A stretch of DNA of 64,000 nt from Pseudomonadota bacterium (GTDB lineage: Bacteria > Desulfobacterota > Binatia > Binatales > Binataceae): assembly GCA_021324885.1 (NCBI GenBank), contig JAJPIF010000005.1, positions 1-64,000 on the forward strand, read 5' to 3'. Shown one piece after another: positions 39,801 through 49,257 of the stretch (its first letter is position 1; each line of letters begins with the position of its first letter). Under the pieces are notes generated by a model. The model ran no database searches and was not told the origin of the DNA. It saw nothing but the letters and a program-made list of their open reading frames with translations. The translations under genes were made by a program, and so were the position numbers.

Positions 39801-40127
39801 TCAGCGCCGCCTGGGCGTTACCAACCGCAGGTTGCGCTGCTGACCCTGGCGGTTGCGGCTGTCGACGCGCTTGTTGCTGCGCGGGGTGCCGACGCGATTG
39901 CGAGTGCCGCGACGCCGCTCCATCCGGCCCAGCATAAAACCCGTCGCCATCAACAGCCCGATCGCCACGATTACCGCCAGCGCCAGCAACGCCTCGCTGG
40001 TGCGGACCGGCTGCACCGGACGGGGATTGGCCGGCCTGCTGATTTCCGGGACTGCTGCCGAGAGTGACACTTTCGCTATCCACCTTTGAAAATCTGCGCG
40101 ATTCAGAGCAAAAGCTCTGCCACCCAC
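39801..40127 (-). CDS. Possible small membrane protein, 108 aa
   Basis: One clear hydrophobic segment (ALLALAVIVAIGLLMATGF, about residues 46-65) followed by a strongly basic Arg-rich tail. No family is recognised. The opposite strand is also open across the region, so coding status is uncertain; the TM segment favours this strand. Confidence 0.4.
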   Translation of the reverse strand: MGGRAFALNRADFQRWIAKVSLSAAVPEISRPANPRPVQPVRTSEALLALAVIVAIGLLMATGFMLGRMERRRGTRNRVGTPRSNKRVDSRNRQGQQRNLRLVTPRRR

Positions 40128-40304
40128 CGGATAAGAACCGATCTCTTTTTACGTCAGGCTATTGTCGATCCGGCGGCGACTGCGAATGAGAATACCAAAG
40201 GACGCGCAGCGGACTGAAGCCCATAATCCACAAGCCCTCAGAGCGTCGGTCACGGCGGCCCACGGAGAAGGCGGCGAGAATGTGGTCCAGCGAGTTATCC
40301 AGCC

Positions 40305-40775
40305 TTATTCTTTGAACTTCCAGGTATTTTGCGCAGTGCCGCTGATCTTCCATCGCGGCATCACGAAATTCGGATCGGCCGTGGGCTCGAAGACGACCTG
40401 GCAGGGCAAGCCGATGGCCACGGCATCTTCATCGTCCATCATCACGCCGGCCACGCGCGTCAGCGAACCGTCGGGTTCGTGACAATCATCCAGTTCGACC
40501 AGGCCGACGACATAGGGCACCGCGCTGACGAACGCGGCCAGGATCGGCTGCGTGACCACGACATAGCTGTGCAGCACCCCCTTTCCGGAAGTCTCGAACC
40601 AGGTCAGATCCATCGAGGTGCATTTGGCACAGGCGGGGAACGGCGGAAACCATTTGTGGCCGCAATTTTTGCATTGCCGCACCAGGAGTTTGTGCCGTTT
40701 GGTGCCTTCCCACCATTCCGTGGTGTCCTGGTCGGGAATGATGTTGATCTTGCTGTAATCGATTGGTCCGGGCAT
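40305..40775 (-). CDS. DUF35 OB-fold / zinc-ribbon protein
   Basis: 156 aa with an N-terminal rubredoxin-like zinc ribbon (C35, C38, C49, C52) and a C-terminal OB fold with conserved GVLHSYVVV and PYVVGLVELD. Proteins of this family partner with thiolase-superfamily enzymes, either as HMG-CoA synthase/thiolase channel proteins or as the ChsH2-type subunit of steroid aldolase. It lies 31 bp downstream of the thiolase-like gene, with SD GAGG before the ATG. Confidence 0.88.
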   Translation of the reverse strand: MPGPIDYSKINIIPDQDTTEWWEGTKRHKLLVRQCKNCGHKWFPPFPACAKCTSMDLTWFETSGKGVLHSYVVVTQPILAAFVSAVPYVVGLVELDDCHEPDGSLTRVAGVMMDDEDAVAIGLPCQVVFEPTADPNFVMPRWKISGTAQNTWKFKE

Positions 40776-40806
40776 TGATTACCTCGTCAATTTCTCCCTC
40801 GAATAA

Positions 40807-42036
40807 CTAGGCCGAGATGCTCCTCAAAATCAAGGAACTTCCGCGTGTTTCCGTGCCCCATCCAAGACTGGCGCCGAAACGCGCGTCCCTGACCTGACGG
40901 CATCCAGCGGCGCGGTCGTAGGTGTGTCGCCCCTCAGCCCAGCCGGGGCAGGCGTCGTCGGCACGATGGCGCAGTTGGCGCACGACTTCGTTGACCAGGG
41001 CCACGCCGTGGGCATAACCCTCCGACAGATGGCCGCCGGAAAGATTGGTCGGCAGTTGGTGGTCGATACGCAGCCGCCCATCCTTGACGAATTCGGCCGC
41101 CTCGCCGATCCCGCAAAAACCGTAGGCTTCGAGCTGCAGGATCACGGTGTAGGTGAAGGCGTCGTAGATCGAGAGCACGTCGATATCATCGGGGCGGATA
41201 CCGGCCATCCCCCACGCTCGCTGGCGGGCGAAGTTGCCAGCCTGGATATAGGTGCGCGGGCGCGAATGGTTCCATGCGGGATTGTCGGCATAGGTCCGCG
41301 CGCTGCCGCCCATGATGAATACCGGTGGCTGGCGCAGGTCAAAGGCGCGCTCGCGCGAAGTAACGATGAAGGCGGAAGCGACATCGGTTTCAAGGCAGCA
41401 ATCCAGCAGGCGAAACGGCTTTGCCACCCAGCGCGATCGCTGATGGTCCTCGATCGTGATCGGGGCGCGCATCAGCGCCTTGGGATTGAGCGAGGCATGA
41501 TAGCGGAATGCCGCTGCCACTTCGCCGAAGGACCTGGTGCTCGCGCCGAAGTCGCGCAAATAGCGCATGGCGGACGGCGCGAAGTGCTGCGCCGGAGTGG
41601 TAAATCCCCACGGCATGTAGAACTGGGCGTCGCCTTCGGCGCGGCTGGGCGGGACCACGCCGCCCGGCGCCTGCCCGCCCATCCGGCGGCCCGTGCGCCC
41701 GTTCATCGAACGGAAGATGGCGACGGTATTGCAGTAGCCGCCTTCGATCAGGCCGATCGAATGCGCCACCAGCGCCTCGGTCGTCGAACCGCCGCTGAAG
41801 GCCACCGATCCGTAGTTCATCCGAATTCCCAGCGCCTGCGCCACGTTGGTGACGTCGGTGGAATCGGCGATTTGAAAACTGGTGATTGCGTCCACTTCGC
41901 GGGGCGTCAGACCGGCGTCGTCCATCGCCTTCTTGACCGCCTCGCAAGCCATCGACAACGGCGTGCGATGCGACGCCTTCATGAATTGGGTCTCGCCCAC
42001 GCCCACGATACAGTACTTGTCGGTCAATGCTCCCAT
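40807..42036 (-). CDS. Thiolase-superfamily lipid-transfer (SCP-x/Ltp-like) protein
   Basis: 409 aa of the thiolase fold, N-terminal KYCIVGVGETQF. At the usual nucleophilic cysteine position it reads FSGGSTTEAL, and the C-terminal GHP motif is replaced by GGHLSEGYAHG (Y341), with YDAFTY at 291-296. Loss of the catalytic Cys/His with tyrosines in their place is described for the Ltp2 type of steroid side-chain aldolase, which works with a DUF35 partner, and such a partner is the next gene. The actual substrate is inferred only. The C-terminus is about 15-20 residues longer around 360-375 than in standard members but remains in frame. Confidence 0.82.
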   Translation of the reverse strand: MGALTDKYCIVGVGETQFMKASHRTPLSMACEAVKKAMDDAGLTPREVDAITSFQIADSTDVTNVAQALGIRMNYGSVAFSGGSTTEALVAHSIGLIEGGYCNTVAIFRSMNGRTGRRMGGQAPGGVVPPSRAEGDAQFYMPWGFTTPAQHFAPSAMRYLRDFGASTRSFGEVAAAFRYHASLNPKALMRAPITIEDHQRSRWVAKPFRLLDCCLETDVASAFIVTSRERAFDLRQPPVFIMGGSARTYADNPAWNHSRPRTYIQAGNFARQRAWGMAGIRPDDIDVLSIYDAFTYTVILQLEAYGFCGIGEAAEFVKDGRLRIDHQLPTNLSGGHLSEGYAHGVALVNEVVRQLRHRADDACPGWAEGRHTYDRAAGCRQVRDARFGASLGWGTETRGSSLILRSISA

Positions 42037-42257
42037 TGCGCGTCTCTCTATCCGGCGGATGGCTCGGGCGCCATCGCAAACCAGCCTTATAGCGCGACCC
42101 GGCCCCTGGGGTATAGCGATCGCCAGGATTGTCCGGCTGAATTGCGGCGGACCAATGCGCGATCGGGCGATGCATCGCGTTGGTCAAACCGCTAAGGTGT
42201 TGGAGCAGGAAATTTCCCTTCGCTTTTGGGCAAAGGGTCAGGAGTCAGGTTTCGCCG

Positions 42258-43262
42258 TTGATCAAAGTACTGTTGGTGGGCGTGGGCCGATGGGGCTCCA
42301 ATCACCTGCGGGTCGCCCGCTCCCTTCCGGTCGATCTGTTCGTCGCCGACCGCGCGTCTGAGCGCCTGGAGTTGGCGCGCCAGGCGGGGGTCAGCCAATC
42401 GCGGCTCTCGCCGGATCCGACGGCCTTCAAATCCGAGGTGGACGCGGTGGTGATCGCCACTCCCGCGCAGTCGCATTTCGACCTGTGTCGTCAGTTTCTC
42501 GAAGCCGGCAAGGACGTGTTTGTCGAAAAGCCGATTACCTTGAAATCGGCCGAGGCCTTGCAACTGGTTGAATTGGCCCAACGGTGCGGACGGATCCTGG
42601 CGGTCGGCCATATCTTCAGGTTCGACAGCGCGACGCAATGGATGCGCGACGCGGTCGCGGGCGGAGAATTCGGCGCGGTGCGGATCCTGCGCGGATGCTT
42701 CAGCGGATTCAAGCGCCCGCGCAACGACACCGGCGTCATGTTCGCCGACGCGATTCATTTCGTCGATACGTTCAATTTCATCCTCGACCGCTCGCCGCTT
42801 AGCGTGTGCGCCGTAACCGAAGATTTCCTGGGCCGCGGAATGGAGGACGAAGCGCTGATCGTCATGGAATATCCCCCCGCCCGCGGCGGCGGATCAGGGC
42901 ATGTGAACGCCCGGATCGAGGCCGGCTACCATCTCCCCGGCAAGTCCCGCGAGGTCGTGATCGCGGGCGAAAAGATGAGCGCAACCTGCGATTACAATGT
43001 CGCGCAGTACAAGGTGCGGACTTTCCGCAACCATCATGTACGAAAGCCCGGCGGCTTCGAGGCGGCCGAGGGCGAGATGCATCAGCTCGAGTTCTCGCCC
43101 GAGGAACCGCTGCATACGCAGTGGCGCGCGTTCCTCAACTCGGTCCAGACCCGCCAGGCCCCGCTGGCCGATGGGATGGCGGGGTACCGGGCCGTGCGCG
43201 TGATCGAGGCCGCGCTGGAGTCGGCGCGCAGCCGCCGGCCGGTGGAACTGGAGCGGGAGTAA
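42258..43262 (+). CDS. Gfo/Idh/MocA-family NAD(P)-dependent oxidoreductase
   Basis: 334-aa sugar dehydrogenase-type enzyme. Rossmann motif GVGRWGSNHL near residue 8, the catalytic EKP in VFVEKPIT and a conserved HxxD segment (AIHFVDTFNF). A TTG at 42258 gives the natural N-terminus; the frame also opens at 42180. It is the first of three genes chained by overlaps. Together with the aminotransferase it could oxidise and then aminate a nucleotide-linked sugar. Confidence 0.85.
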   Translation: MIKVLLVGVGRWGSNHLRVARSLPVDLFVADRASERLELARQAGVSQSRLSPDPTAFKSEVDAVVIATPAQSHFDLCRQFLEAGKDVFVEKPITLKSAEALQLVELAQRCGRILAVGHIFRFDSATQWMRDAVAGGEFGAVRILRGCFSGFKRPRNDTGVMFADAIHFVDTFNFILDRSPLSVCAVTEDFLGRGMEDEALIVMEYPPARGGGSGHVNARIEAGYHLPGKSREVVIAGEKMSATCDYNVAQYKVRTFRNHHVRKPGGFEAAEGEMHQLEFSPEEPLHTQWRAFLNSVQTRQAPLADGMAGYRAVRVIEAALESARSRRPVELERE

Positions 43263-44356
43263 TGCAGGTGCGCCGCATACCTTTATCAAGACCGTTCATC
43301 AGCGATGAGATCCGCCAGGCGGTGCTCGGCGTGCTCGATTCCGGCCGTTTCATCCTCGGGCCGCAGTGTCAGCAGTTCGAGCGCGAACTGGCGCAGTTCG
43401 CGGGCCGCACACATGCGGTGTTGAGTTCGTCGTGGACGGCGGGCGTTTACCTGCTGCATCTGGCGATGGACCTGCGGCCTGGCGACGAAGTGATCGTGCC
43501 GTCGCACACTGCGTTTCCTTCGATCGAGCCGATGCTGCATTGCGGCGCCCATCCGGTCTTCGTCGATATCGATGACACTTACTGCATGGATCCGGAGTTG
43601 ATCGAAGCCGCGATAACGCCGCGCACGGTGGGAATTCTGCCCGTGCATCTGTATGGCCATCCGGCGGATCTCGATCACATCATCGAAATCGCGCGGCGCC
43701 ATAATCTGTGGGTGATCGAGGATTGCGCGCAGGCTCATGGAGCGCTGTACCGCAACCGGCCGGTGGGATCGATCGGGACGGCCGCGGCATTTTCCTTCTA
43801 CCCGTCCAAGAACCTGACCGTGCTCGGCGACGGCGGATGCGTGCTGACCGATGACAGCGCGATTGCGGAGCGGGTAAGGATGCTGCGCGATCACGGACGA
43901 CGCAGCAAATACACCCATGAGGTGCCCGGGTTCAATCTGCGCTTCAACGAAATCCAGGCGGCAGTCGGCCGCGTGGGACTGCGCCATCTGGCGGAACTCA
44001 ACGCGGGTCGGCGCGCGGCGGCGGCGCGCTACCGCGAACGGCTCGCGGGCGTGGTGGAGTTGCCGCAGCAACGGCAATGGGCGACCGCCGTGTATCACAT
44101 GTTCGTGATCCGCCATCCGCGACGCGACGAGCTCGCAAAATTTCTGCACGAGCGCGGGGTCGAGACCGGCATTCACTATCCGATCCCCAACCATCAACAG
44201 CCTGCGATTACTGCCCGCTTTCGCAAAATTCCGGCCCTGCCGCGCACGGAACAGGCGGTGCGCGAGATTCTTTCGCTGCCAATCCACGGGCAGATTTCGC
44301 TGGAAGAAGTCGATTACGTCAGCGACTGTATCATCGAATTTGCCGGCCGCAATTGA
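43262..44356 (+). CDS. DegT/DnrJ/EryC1-family aminotransferase
   Basis: PLP-dependent aminotransferase of the sugar-nucleotide type, 364 aa from the ATG at 43262 (overlapping the previous stop by one base, TAATG). The PLP lysine is in FYPSKNL; EDCAQAHGA and GYNxR-like GFNLRFNEIQAA motifs are typical. Together with the dehydrogenase upstream and the glycosyltransferase downstream it likely makes and transfers a 3- or 4-amino sugar. Confidence 0.92.
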   Translation: MQVRRIPLSRPFISDEIRQAVLGVLDSGRFILGPQCQQFERELAQFAGRTHAVLSSSWTAGVYLLHLAMDLRPGDEVIVPSHTAFPSIEPMLHCGAHPVFVDIDDTYCMDPELIEAAITPRTVGILPVHLYGHPADLDHIIEIARRHNLWVIEDCAQAHGALYRNRPVGSIGTAAAFSFYPSKNLTVLGDGGCVLTDDSAIAERVRMLRDHGRRSKYTHEVPGFNLRFNEIQAAVGRVGLRHLAELNAGRRAAAARYRERLAGVVELPQQRQWATAVYHMFVIRHPRRDELAKFLHERGVETGIHYPIPNHQQPAITARFRKIPALPRTEQAVREILSLPIHGQISLEEVDYVSDCIIEFAGRN

Positions 44357-45111
44357 GTACTCCACGCTTCAGTATCGTAATCCCCTGCTATAACGAAGAG
44401 GGCAATCTGCCGGTCCTGCTGGAGCGGATTCGCGCCGCCATGTATCCGCTGGAACTGACCTATGAGATCGTGATTACCGACGATTGCAGCACCGATGGAT
44501 CGTGGAAGCTGCTCCAGGAATTGGCGGACAAGGAGCCGCGTCTGCGGGTGCAGCGCTTCGCCTTCAATTGCGGCGAATCCGCCGCCGTATGGGCGGGAAT
44601 CAAGGCGGCTCGCGGCGAATACGTAATCACGATGGACGCCGATTTGCAGAACGATCCTGCGGAAATCCCCCGTTTCGTGCAGGCGCTGGCTCATTATGAT
44701 TGCGTCAGCGGGAGCCGGGTCGGCACGCGCAAATACGGCGACAATCTGCTGCGCGTGCTCACCTCGCGCGTCGGCAACTGGGTGCGCAACCGGCTGAGCG
44801 GCGATCAGGTGAGCGATTCCGGATGCACTTTCCGGGCATTTCGGCGCGAGTGCGCGGCGAACATCATGCCGTTTAACGGGATGCATCGCTTCATGCCGAC
44901 GCTGATCAAGATGGAAGGCTTTCGCGTGGGTGAAATCGAAGTCGTCAATCAGCCGCGCCACGCCGGCCGCAGCCATTATGGTTTCTTCAATCGCCTGGTA
45001 TTCCTGCAGGACCTGTTCGCCGTGCGCTGGATGAAAAAGCGCAAGCTGCGCTACCAGATCGCCGACCGCGTCGAAGCTCAATCCATCGACCGCGCCGCTC
45101 CGCCCGGCTAA
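44353..45111 (+). CDS. Glycosyltransferase family 2 (DPM1/ArnC-like), without C-terminal membrane helices
   Basis: 252 aa starting at a TTG that overlaps the aminotransferase stop (TTGA). GT-A fold motifs: FSIVIPCYNEEGNL, DDCSTDG, MDADLQNDP and SDSGCTFRAFRR. Polyprenyl-phosphate sugar transferases of this kind usually carry two C-terminal TM helices, but here the protein ends with a basic soluble tail. It may still act at the membrane with a partner protein. Confidence 0.88.
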   Translation: MSTPRFSIVIPCYNEEGNLPVLLERIRAAMYPLELTYEIVITDDCSTDGSWKLLQELADKEPRLRVQRFAFNCGESAAVWAGIKAARGEYVITMDADLQNDPAEIPRFVQALAHYDCVSGSRVGTRKYGDNLLRVLTSRVGNWVRNRLSGDQVSDSGCTFRAFRRECAANIMPFNGMHRFMPTLIKMEGFRVGEIEVVNQPRHAGRSHYGFFNRLVFLQDLFAVRWMKKRKLRYQIADRVEAQSIDRAAPPG

Positions 45112-45210
45112 GGGCGGGAGGCTCATTTTTAAGCGAAACTTTCAGCGGCGACCAGAAAGGCAGTCTGGCATCCCCACGCCGCAAAAGGCGTCGCCGGCAG
45201 CCACAATCGC

Positions 45211-46206
45211 TTATGAAGCGAATTCCGGCATGACCTTGGCGGCGAACAGCTCCACCGCTTCAGGGCTGCCCAGCGCGAGCATGTAGTAGGTCATGTTGAG
45301 CTCCTCGATGCGGTAGCGCAGTTCGCGTTTGATCTCGTCGGGCGTGCCAATCAGCGACATCGGCAGACGGCGCACCTCGTCAAGGTCGCTGATGCCGGAA
45401 GCGTCGCCGGCCGACTTCGCCATCGCGTCCGCCTCGCTCTTGGAGGCCGAGATTAAGACCAGGGGGAAGCCCGACAGCTCGATCGAGCCGGGGTCGCGGC
45501 CGGCGGCGGCGGCGAAATCATGAAGCTGCGCGATTCTTTTCTTGAGCAGGGTGTTGTTGAATTCGGCCTGCTGGCTGGCAACGACACTGCCGCGATACAC
45601 GGCCGCGATCAGGTTCATAACATCCGCCTCGCGCCCCGCCACCTCGAGGATCTTTCTGCCCGATCCGCCCATCATGATCGGTGGATGGGGCTTTTGCACG
45701 GGCTTGGGGAAATTATAGGCCTTGTCGATTTTGTAATAGCGTCCGGAAAACGACGGCGCCTCTTCGGTCCACATCGCCTTGAGAATTTTGATTCCCTCGG
45801 CCAGGCGATCGATTCGCTCGGCATTGGTGCCGAAGCCGTAGCCGTAGTTTTCGAATTCCTCCAGTTGCCATCCGGCGCCGAGTCCGGCGATTACCCGCCC
45901 GCCGCTGATCTGATCGAGCGTGGAGAGCATCTTGGCCAGCAGCGGCGGATGGCGAAACTTCATCGGCGAGATAAACGGCACCAGCCGCACGCGTTTGGTA
46001 ACCGCGGCCACTGCGGCCAGCGTCATGTAGCATTCCATCTGCGGCTGCGCGGGAGTTCGTTCGAAATTCAGAAAGTTGGTGCGGGTGAACATGTGGTCGG
46101 CCACCGAGACCGAGTAAAAGCCGAGTTCTTCGGCGCGCTGGGCCCATTCCCGGGCCCGTTTGAAATTGGCGATCGGCAGCACCAGGTTGAACTTTATTTG
46201 CCGCAT
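45211..46206 (-). CDS. LLM-class (probably F420-dependent) oxidoreductase
   Basis: 331-aa luciferase-like TIM barrel: RAREWAQRAEELGFYSVSVADH, QISGGRVIAGLGAGWQLEEFENYG and PIMMGGSGRKILEVAGREADVMN. The sequence resembles actinobacterial-type F420-dependent enzymes more than FMN monooxygenases, but cofactor choice is not certain from sequence alone. SD GGGAG precedes the ATG. It lies in a minus-strand pair with an acyl-CoA dehydrogenase. Confidence 0.88.
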   Translation of the reverse strand: MRQIKFNLVLPIANFKRAREWAQRAEELGFYSVSVADHMFTRTNFLNFERTPAQPQMECYMTLAAVAAVTKRVRLVPFISPMKFRHPPLLAKMLSTLDQISGGRVIAGLGAGWQLEEFENYGYGFGTNAERIDRLAEGIKILKAMWTEEAPSFSGRYYKIDKAYNFPKPVQKPHPPIMMGGSGRKILEVAGREADVMNLIAAVYRGSVVASQQAEFNNTLLKKRIAQLHDFAAAAGRDPGSIELSGFPLVLISASKSEADAMAKSAGDASGISDLDEVRRLPMSLIGTPDEIKRELRYRIEELNMTYYMLALGSPEAVELFAAKVMPEFAS

Positions 46207-46256
46207 TCATCAAACTCCCTGATCTCCGGCCAGGGCCTCAAAGCGATCCACAAGCG

Positions 46257-47438
46257 TCAGTCGGCTTTGGGCAGCGACAGGCCGCGCTGCGCGATGATGT
46301 TTTTCTGCACCTCGATCGTGCCTGCCGCAATCGTGGCTGAGATTTCGTGAATCCATTGACGCTCGAAATTGCCGTCCGCCGGCGCCAGCGGGTCGCCCTG
46401 GGTAAGCTGACCCGACGGTCCGACCAGCTCCAGTCCGACCTGGCCGGCCAACTGCTCGACCAGGGTGTTGTGCACCCGCGCGATCGAACCCTCGATCGCC
46501 GGAACTTCACCGCGCGCCTGCATCGAGATGGCGCGGTAGTTGAGCAGGCGCGCCGCCTGGCAGCGGCAATACAGGTCGGCAATTTTGGCGCGCACGTCGG
46601 GGCGTTGCGACAACGGCTTTCCATCGACCACGGTGTTGCGCGCGTACTCCACCAGCATCTCGATCACGCTGGCCACCTTGGCATAGCGGGCGATGCCGAC
46701 GCGCTCGAAGGACAATCCCGCGACCACCATTGCCCATCCTTCGTTCTTGGCGCCCAGCAGGCAATCGCGCGGCACCGCCACCTCGTCCAGAAACAATTCG
46801 TTGAAGTCGCGCGGCCCCGCCATGCTGCGGATCGGGCGCACCGTGATGCCGGGCGTGCGCATGTCGAGCGCGAACACCGAAATGCCCTTGTGCTTGGGCG
46901 CCTTCTGATCGGTGCGCGCCAGCAGCAGGCACCAGTCGGCGGGGAAATCAGCGTAACTGGTCCAAATCTTCTGGCCGTTGATCACGAAGTGATCGCCGGC
47001 GTCGTCGGCGCGGGTGCGCAACGCGGCGAGGTCGGAGCCGGCGCCGGGTTCGGAAAATCCCTGGCACCAGATCACCTTGCCGGCGGCCATCGGCGGCAGG
47101 AAACGGGCCTTCTGCTCGGGAGTGCCGAAGCGCATGATCATGGGGCCGATGTAGTTGAGATTCATGTACTGCGGGCCGCGCGGTTCGCCGTGCGCCCACA
47201 TCTCCTCGCGCACGATCGCCTGCATCCACTCGTTGGCGGCGGCGCCGCCGTATTCGCGCGGCCATGAAATCGTGAGCCATCCGCGCGCCGCCAGCTTTTC
47301 GCAGATTCGGCGCGTCATCGCGGGCACGCGCTCATCGTCGGAAAACAGGCCGCGCCACCAGTCGGGCAGTTCCTCCTTAAGGAACTGACGGACGGAATTG
47401 CGAAACTCCTTTTCCTCGGGACGGAAATCAAAATCCAT
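46257..47438 (-). CDS. Acyl-CoA dehydrogenase (second copy)
   Basis: 393 aa from the ATG at 47438 (MDFDFRPEEKEFRN), with SD GGAGG. It has the same domain layout as the enzyme at 27345-28538 (WCQGFSEPGAGSDLAALRTRA, GQKIWTSYADF, AGTIEVQKNIIAQRGLSLP). Its diverged C-terminus suggests a separate substrate. The neighbouring LLM oxidoreductase and enoyl-CoA hydratase fit a lipid or steroid degradation block. It diverges from the hydratase gene across 148 bp. Confidence 0.93.
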   Translation of the reverse strand: MDFDFRPEEKEFRNSVRQFLKEELPDWWRGLFSDDERVPAMTRRICEKLAARGWLTISWPREYGGAAANEWMQAIVREEMWAHGEPRGPQYMNLNYIGPMIMRFGTPEQKARFLPPMAAGKVIWCQGFSEPGAGSDLAALRTRADDAGDHFVINGQKIWTSYADFPADWCLLLARTDQKAPKHKGISVFALDMRTPGITVRPIRSMAGPRDFNELFLDEVAVPRDCLLGAKNEGWAMVVAGLSFERVGIARYAKVASVIEMLVEYARNTVVDGKPLSQRPDVRAKIADLYCRCQAARLLNYRAISMQARGEVPAIEGSIARVHNTLVEQLAGQVGLELVGPSGQLTQGDPLAPADGNFERQWIHEISATIAAGTIEVQKNIIAQRGLSLPKAD

Positions 47439-47586
47439 AAAAAACCTCCATGGCCGGGCCGGAGGGTTTAGCCGAGCGTAAATTAGCAAACGGCCTGGGG
47501 CGGAGCATAGCGGCGTGGGCGATTTGACAATGCGGTCCCGCCAATCCTAGCGTTGCCTGGGCAGACTCGGTTCGGAGATCCACGAG

Positions 47587-48423
47587 ATGGCGTACAGCGA
47601 GATCATTTTCACCAAAGCAGATCGGGTGGCGACGATCACCCTCAACCGGCCGCAGGCTTACAACGCCTGGACTCCGACGATGAGCCGCGAGATGCGCGAG
47701 GCGTTTGCCGACGCCGATAATGACGAGAATATCGGCGCGATCATTTTCACCGGCGCCGGCAAGGCGTTTTGCTCCGGCGCCGACATGTCGCTGGTCGGCA
47801 AGCGGGCGGCTTCCTCCGGCGAATCTTCGGCGGCGCGCAGCGCGCCCAGCGCTGCCGCCAGGCCCCGCCGGCCGGGACTGCTGCCCTATCTGCGCGATTT
47901 GCGCACGCCGGTAATCGGCGCGATCAACGGCGTCGCCGCCGGAATCGGATTCACGATTCCGCTGTATTTCGATTTTCGCATCGCCGCGCAAAGCGCGCGC
48001 ATCGGATCGATCTTCTCACGCCGGGGACTGACCATCGAAGACGCTACCGCATACTTTCTGCCGCGCATCGTGGGGCTGGCCAATGCGCTCGACCTGATCG
48101 TGACCGGACGCATGATAAGCGCCGAGGAAGCGCTGCGCCTGGGCTACCTGCACGAAGTGGTGCCGGACGATCAGTTGATGGCGCGTGCGCTCGAGCTTGC
48201 CCGCGACATCGCGCACAACTGCTCCGCGATCAGTATCGCGCAGTCGCGCCGGATGCTGCTCGAGCACTTCAACAGCGATCTCGACACCGTGCTGCGCGAC
48301 GCCGACGAAATCACCAAATGGATGTACACTCTGGACGATATCAAGGAAGGTGTCCGCGCGTTCGCGGAGAAGCGGACGCCGCGCTTCAGCGTTCCCAAAA
48401 CGCTCACTCCAAAGCGCGATTGA
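47587..48423 (+). CDS. Enoyl-CoA hydratase/isomerase family protein
   Basis: 278-aa crotonase fold: TLNRPQAYNAWT, first oxyanion-hole segment GKAFCSGADMS, second GAINGVAAGIG. A low-complexity Ala/Ser/Arg insert after residue 75 is unusual. Hydration of an enoyl-CoA is the likely reaction, but crotonases are diverse. SD GGAG precedes the ATG. Start of a three-gene plus-strand run. Confidence 0.9.
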   Translation: MAYSEIIFTKADRVATITLNRPQAYNAWTPTMSREMREAFADADNDENIGAIIFTGAGKAFCSGADMSLVGKRAASSGESSAARSAPSAAARPRRPGLLPYLRDLRTPVIGAINGVAAGIGFTIPLYFDFRIAAQSARIGSIFSRRGLTIEDATAYFLPRIVGLANALDLIVTGRMISAEEALRLGYLHEVVPDDQLMARALELARDIAHNCSAISIAQSRRMLLEHFNSDLDTVLRDADEITKWMYTLDDIKEGVRAFAEKRTPRFSVPKTLTPKRD

Positions 48424-48465
48424 CCCGCCCTTGCGCTGACCGCGGCCGCTTCGAGGAGGTACAGG

Positions 48466-49233
48466 ATGCCGCAAGCCAGAATCAATGGAATCGATCTCTA
48501 CTATGAGTCGCACGGTCAGGGTCCCGCGATTGTGTTTGCGCATGGCGGGGCCGGCAGCCATCTGAGCTGGTGGCAGCAGGTGCCGGCGCTGTCGGGAAAA
48601 TACCACTGCGTTACCTTCGACCATCGCGGCTTCGGCCTTTCTCATGAATCCGCCGACGGGCCGGGGGCGAGCGCGTTTGTCGAGGATTTGCGCGGCCTGC
48701 TCGACCATCTGGGAATCGAAAAAGCGGCGCTGGTGGGCCAGTCGATGGGCGGATGGACAGTGCTGGGCTTTGCCGCCCGCTATCCCCATCGCACCAGCGC
48801 GCTGGTGTTGTGCGACACGACGGCGGGGATGGACGATCCCGAAGTACTTGCCGAGCAGAACCGGATCGCGAAACGGGCGTCGGGCGGATTGGTGCCCAAC
48901 GCGGTCGCTGACGACTTCCCCACGCGGGAACCGGCGCTTTATTTCCTCTACAGTGAAATCAACCAGCTTAATAATCCGCCCCCGAAGCTGCTCGCCCCAT
49001 TGTTCAATCTGCGCCACGCTCCCGGCGCCCTCCTCCAGCATCACATCCCGACGCTGCTGGTGTGGGGCGACAAGGACGCGCTGATTCCGGCTTCGGCGAT
49101 GGAACTGATGCGCCGGCGCGTGCCGCATGCGCGCACCGAGTTGATACGCGGCGCCGGTCATTCCGTGTATTTCGAGAAAGCAGCGGAGTTCAACTCGATC
49201 CTGTTGGATTTCCTGCGCACCAACGCGGCTTAG
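48466..49233 (+). CDS. Alpha/beta hydrolase
   Basis: 255 aa with the complete hydrolase triad: nucleophile Ser in GQSMGGW, Asp in WGDKDALIP and His in GAGHSVYFEK. The oxyanion motif HGGAGS is near residue 26. A strong SD GAGGAGG precedes the ATG. Substrate unknown; the position between hydratase and cyclase suggests a ring-cleavage or ester/lactone hydrolysis step. Confidence 0.9.
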   Translation: MPQARINGIDLYYESHGQGPAIVFAHGGAGSHLSWWQQVPALSGKYHCVTFDHRGFGLSHESADGPGASAFVEDLRGLLDHLGIEKAALVGQSMGGWTVLGFAARYPHRTSALVLCDTTAGMDDPEVLAEQNRIAKRASGGLVPNAVADDFPTREPALYFLYSEINQLNNPPPKLLAPLFNLRHAPGALLQHHIPTLLVWGDKDALIPASAMELMRRRVPHARTELIRGAGHSVYFEKAAEFNSILLDFLRTNAA

Positions 49234-49257
49234 CCCGCACAAAAGGGAGCACAACTC

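Noticed and set aside
40924-42195. 423-codon plus-strand frame across the thiolase-like gene
   Set aside because: Antisense shadow; the thiolase fold motifs, SD sequence and DUF35 neighbour are all on the minus strand.
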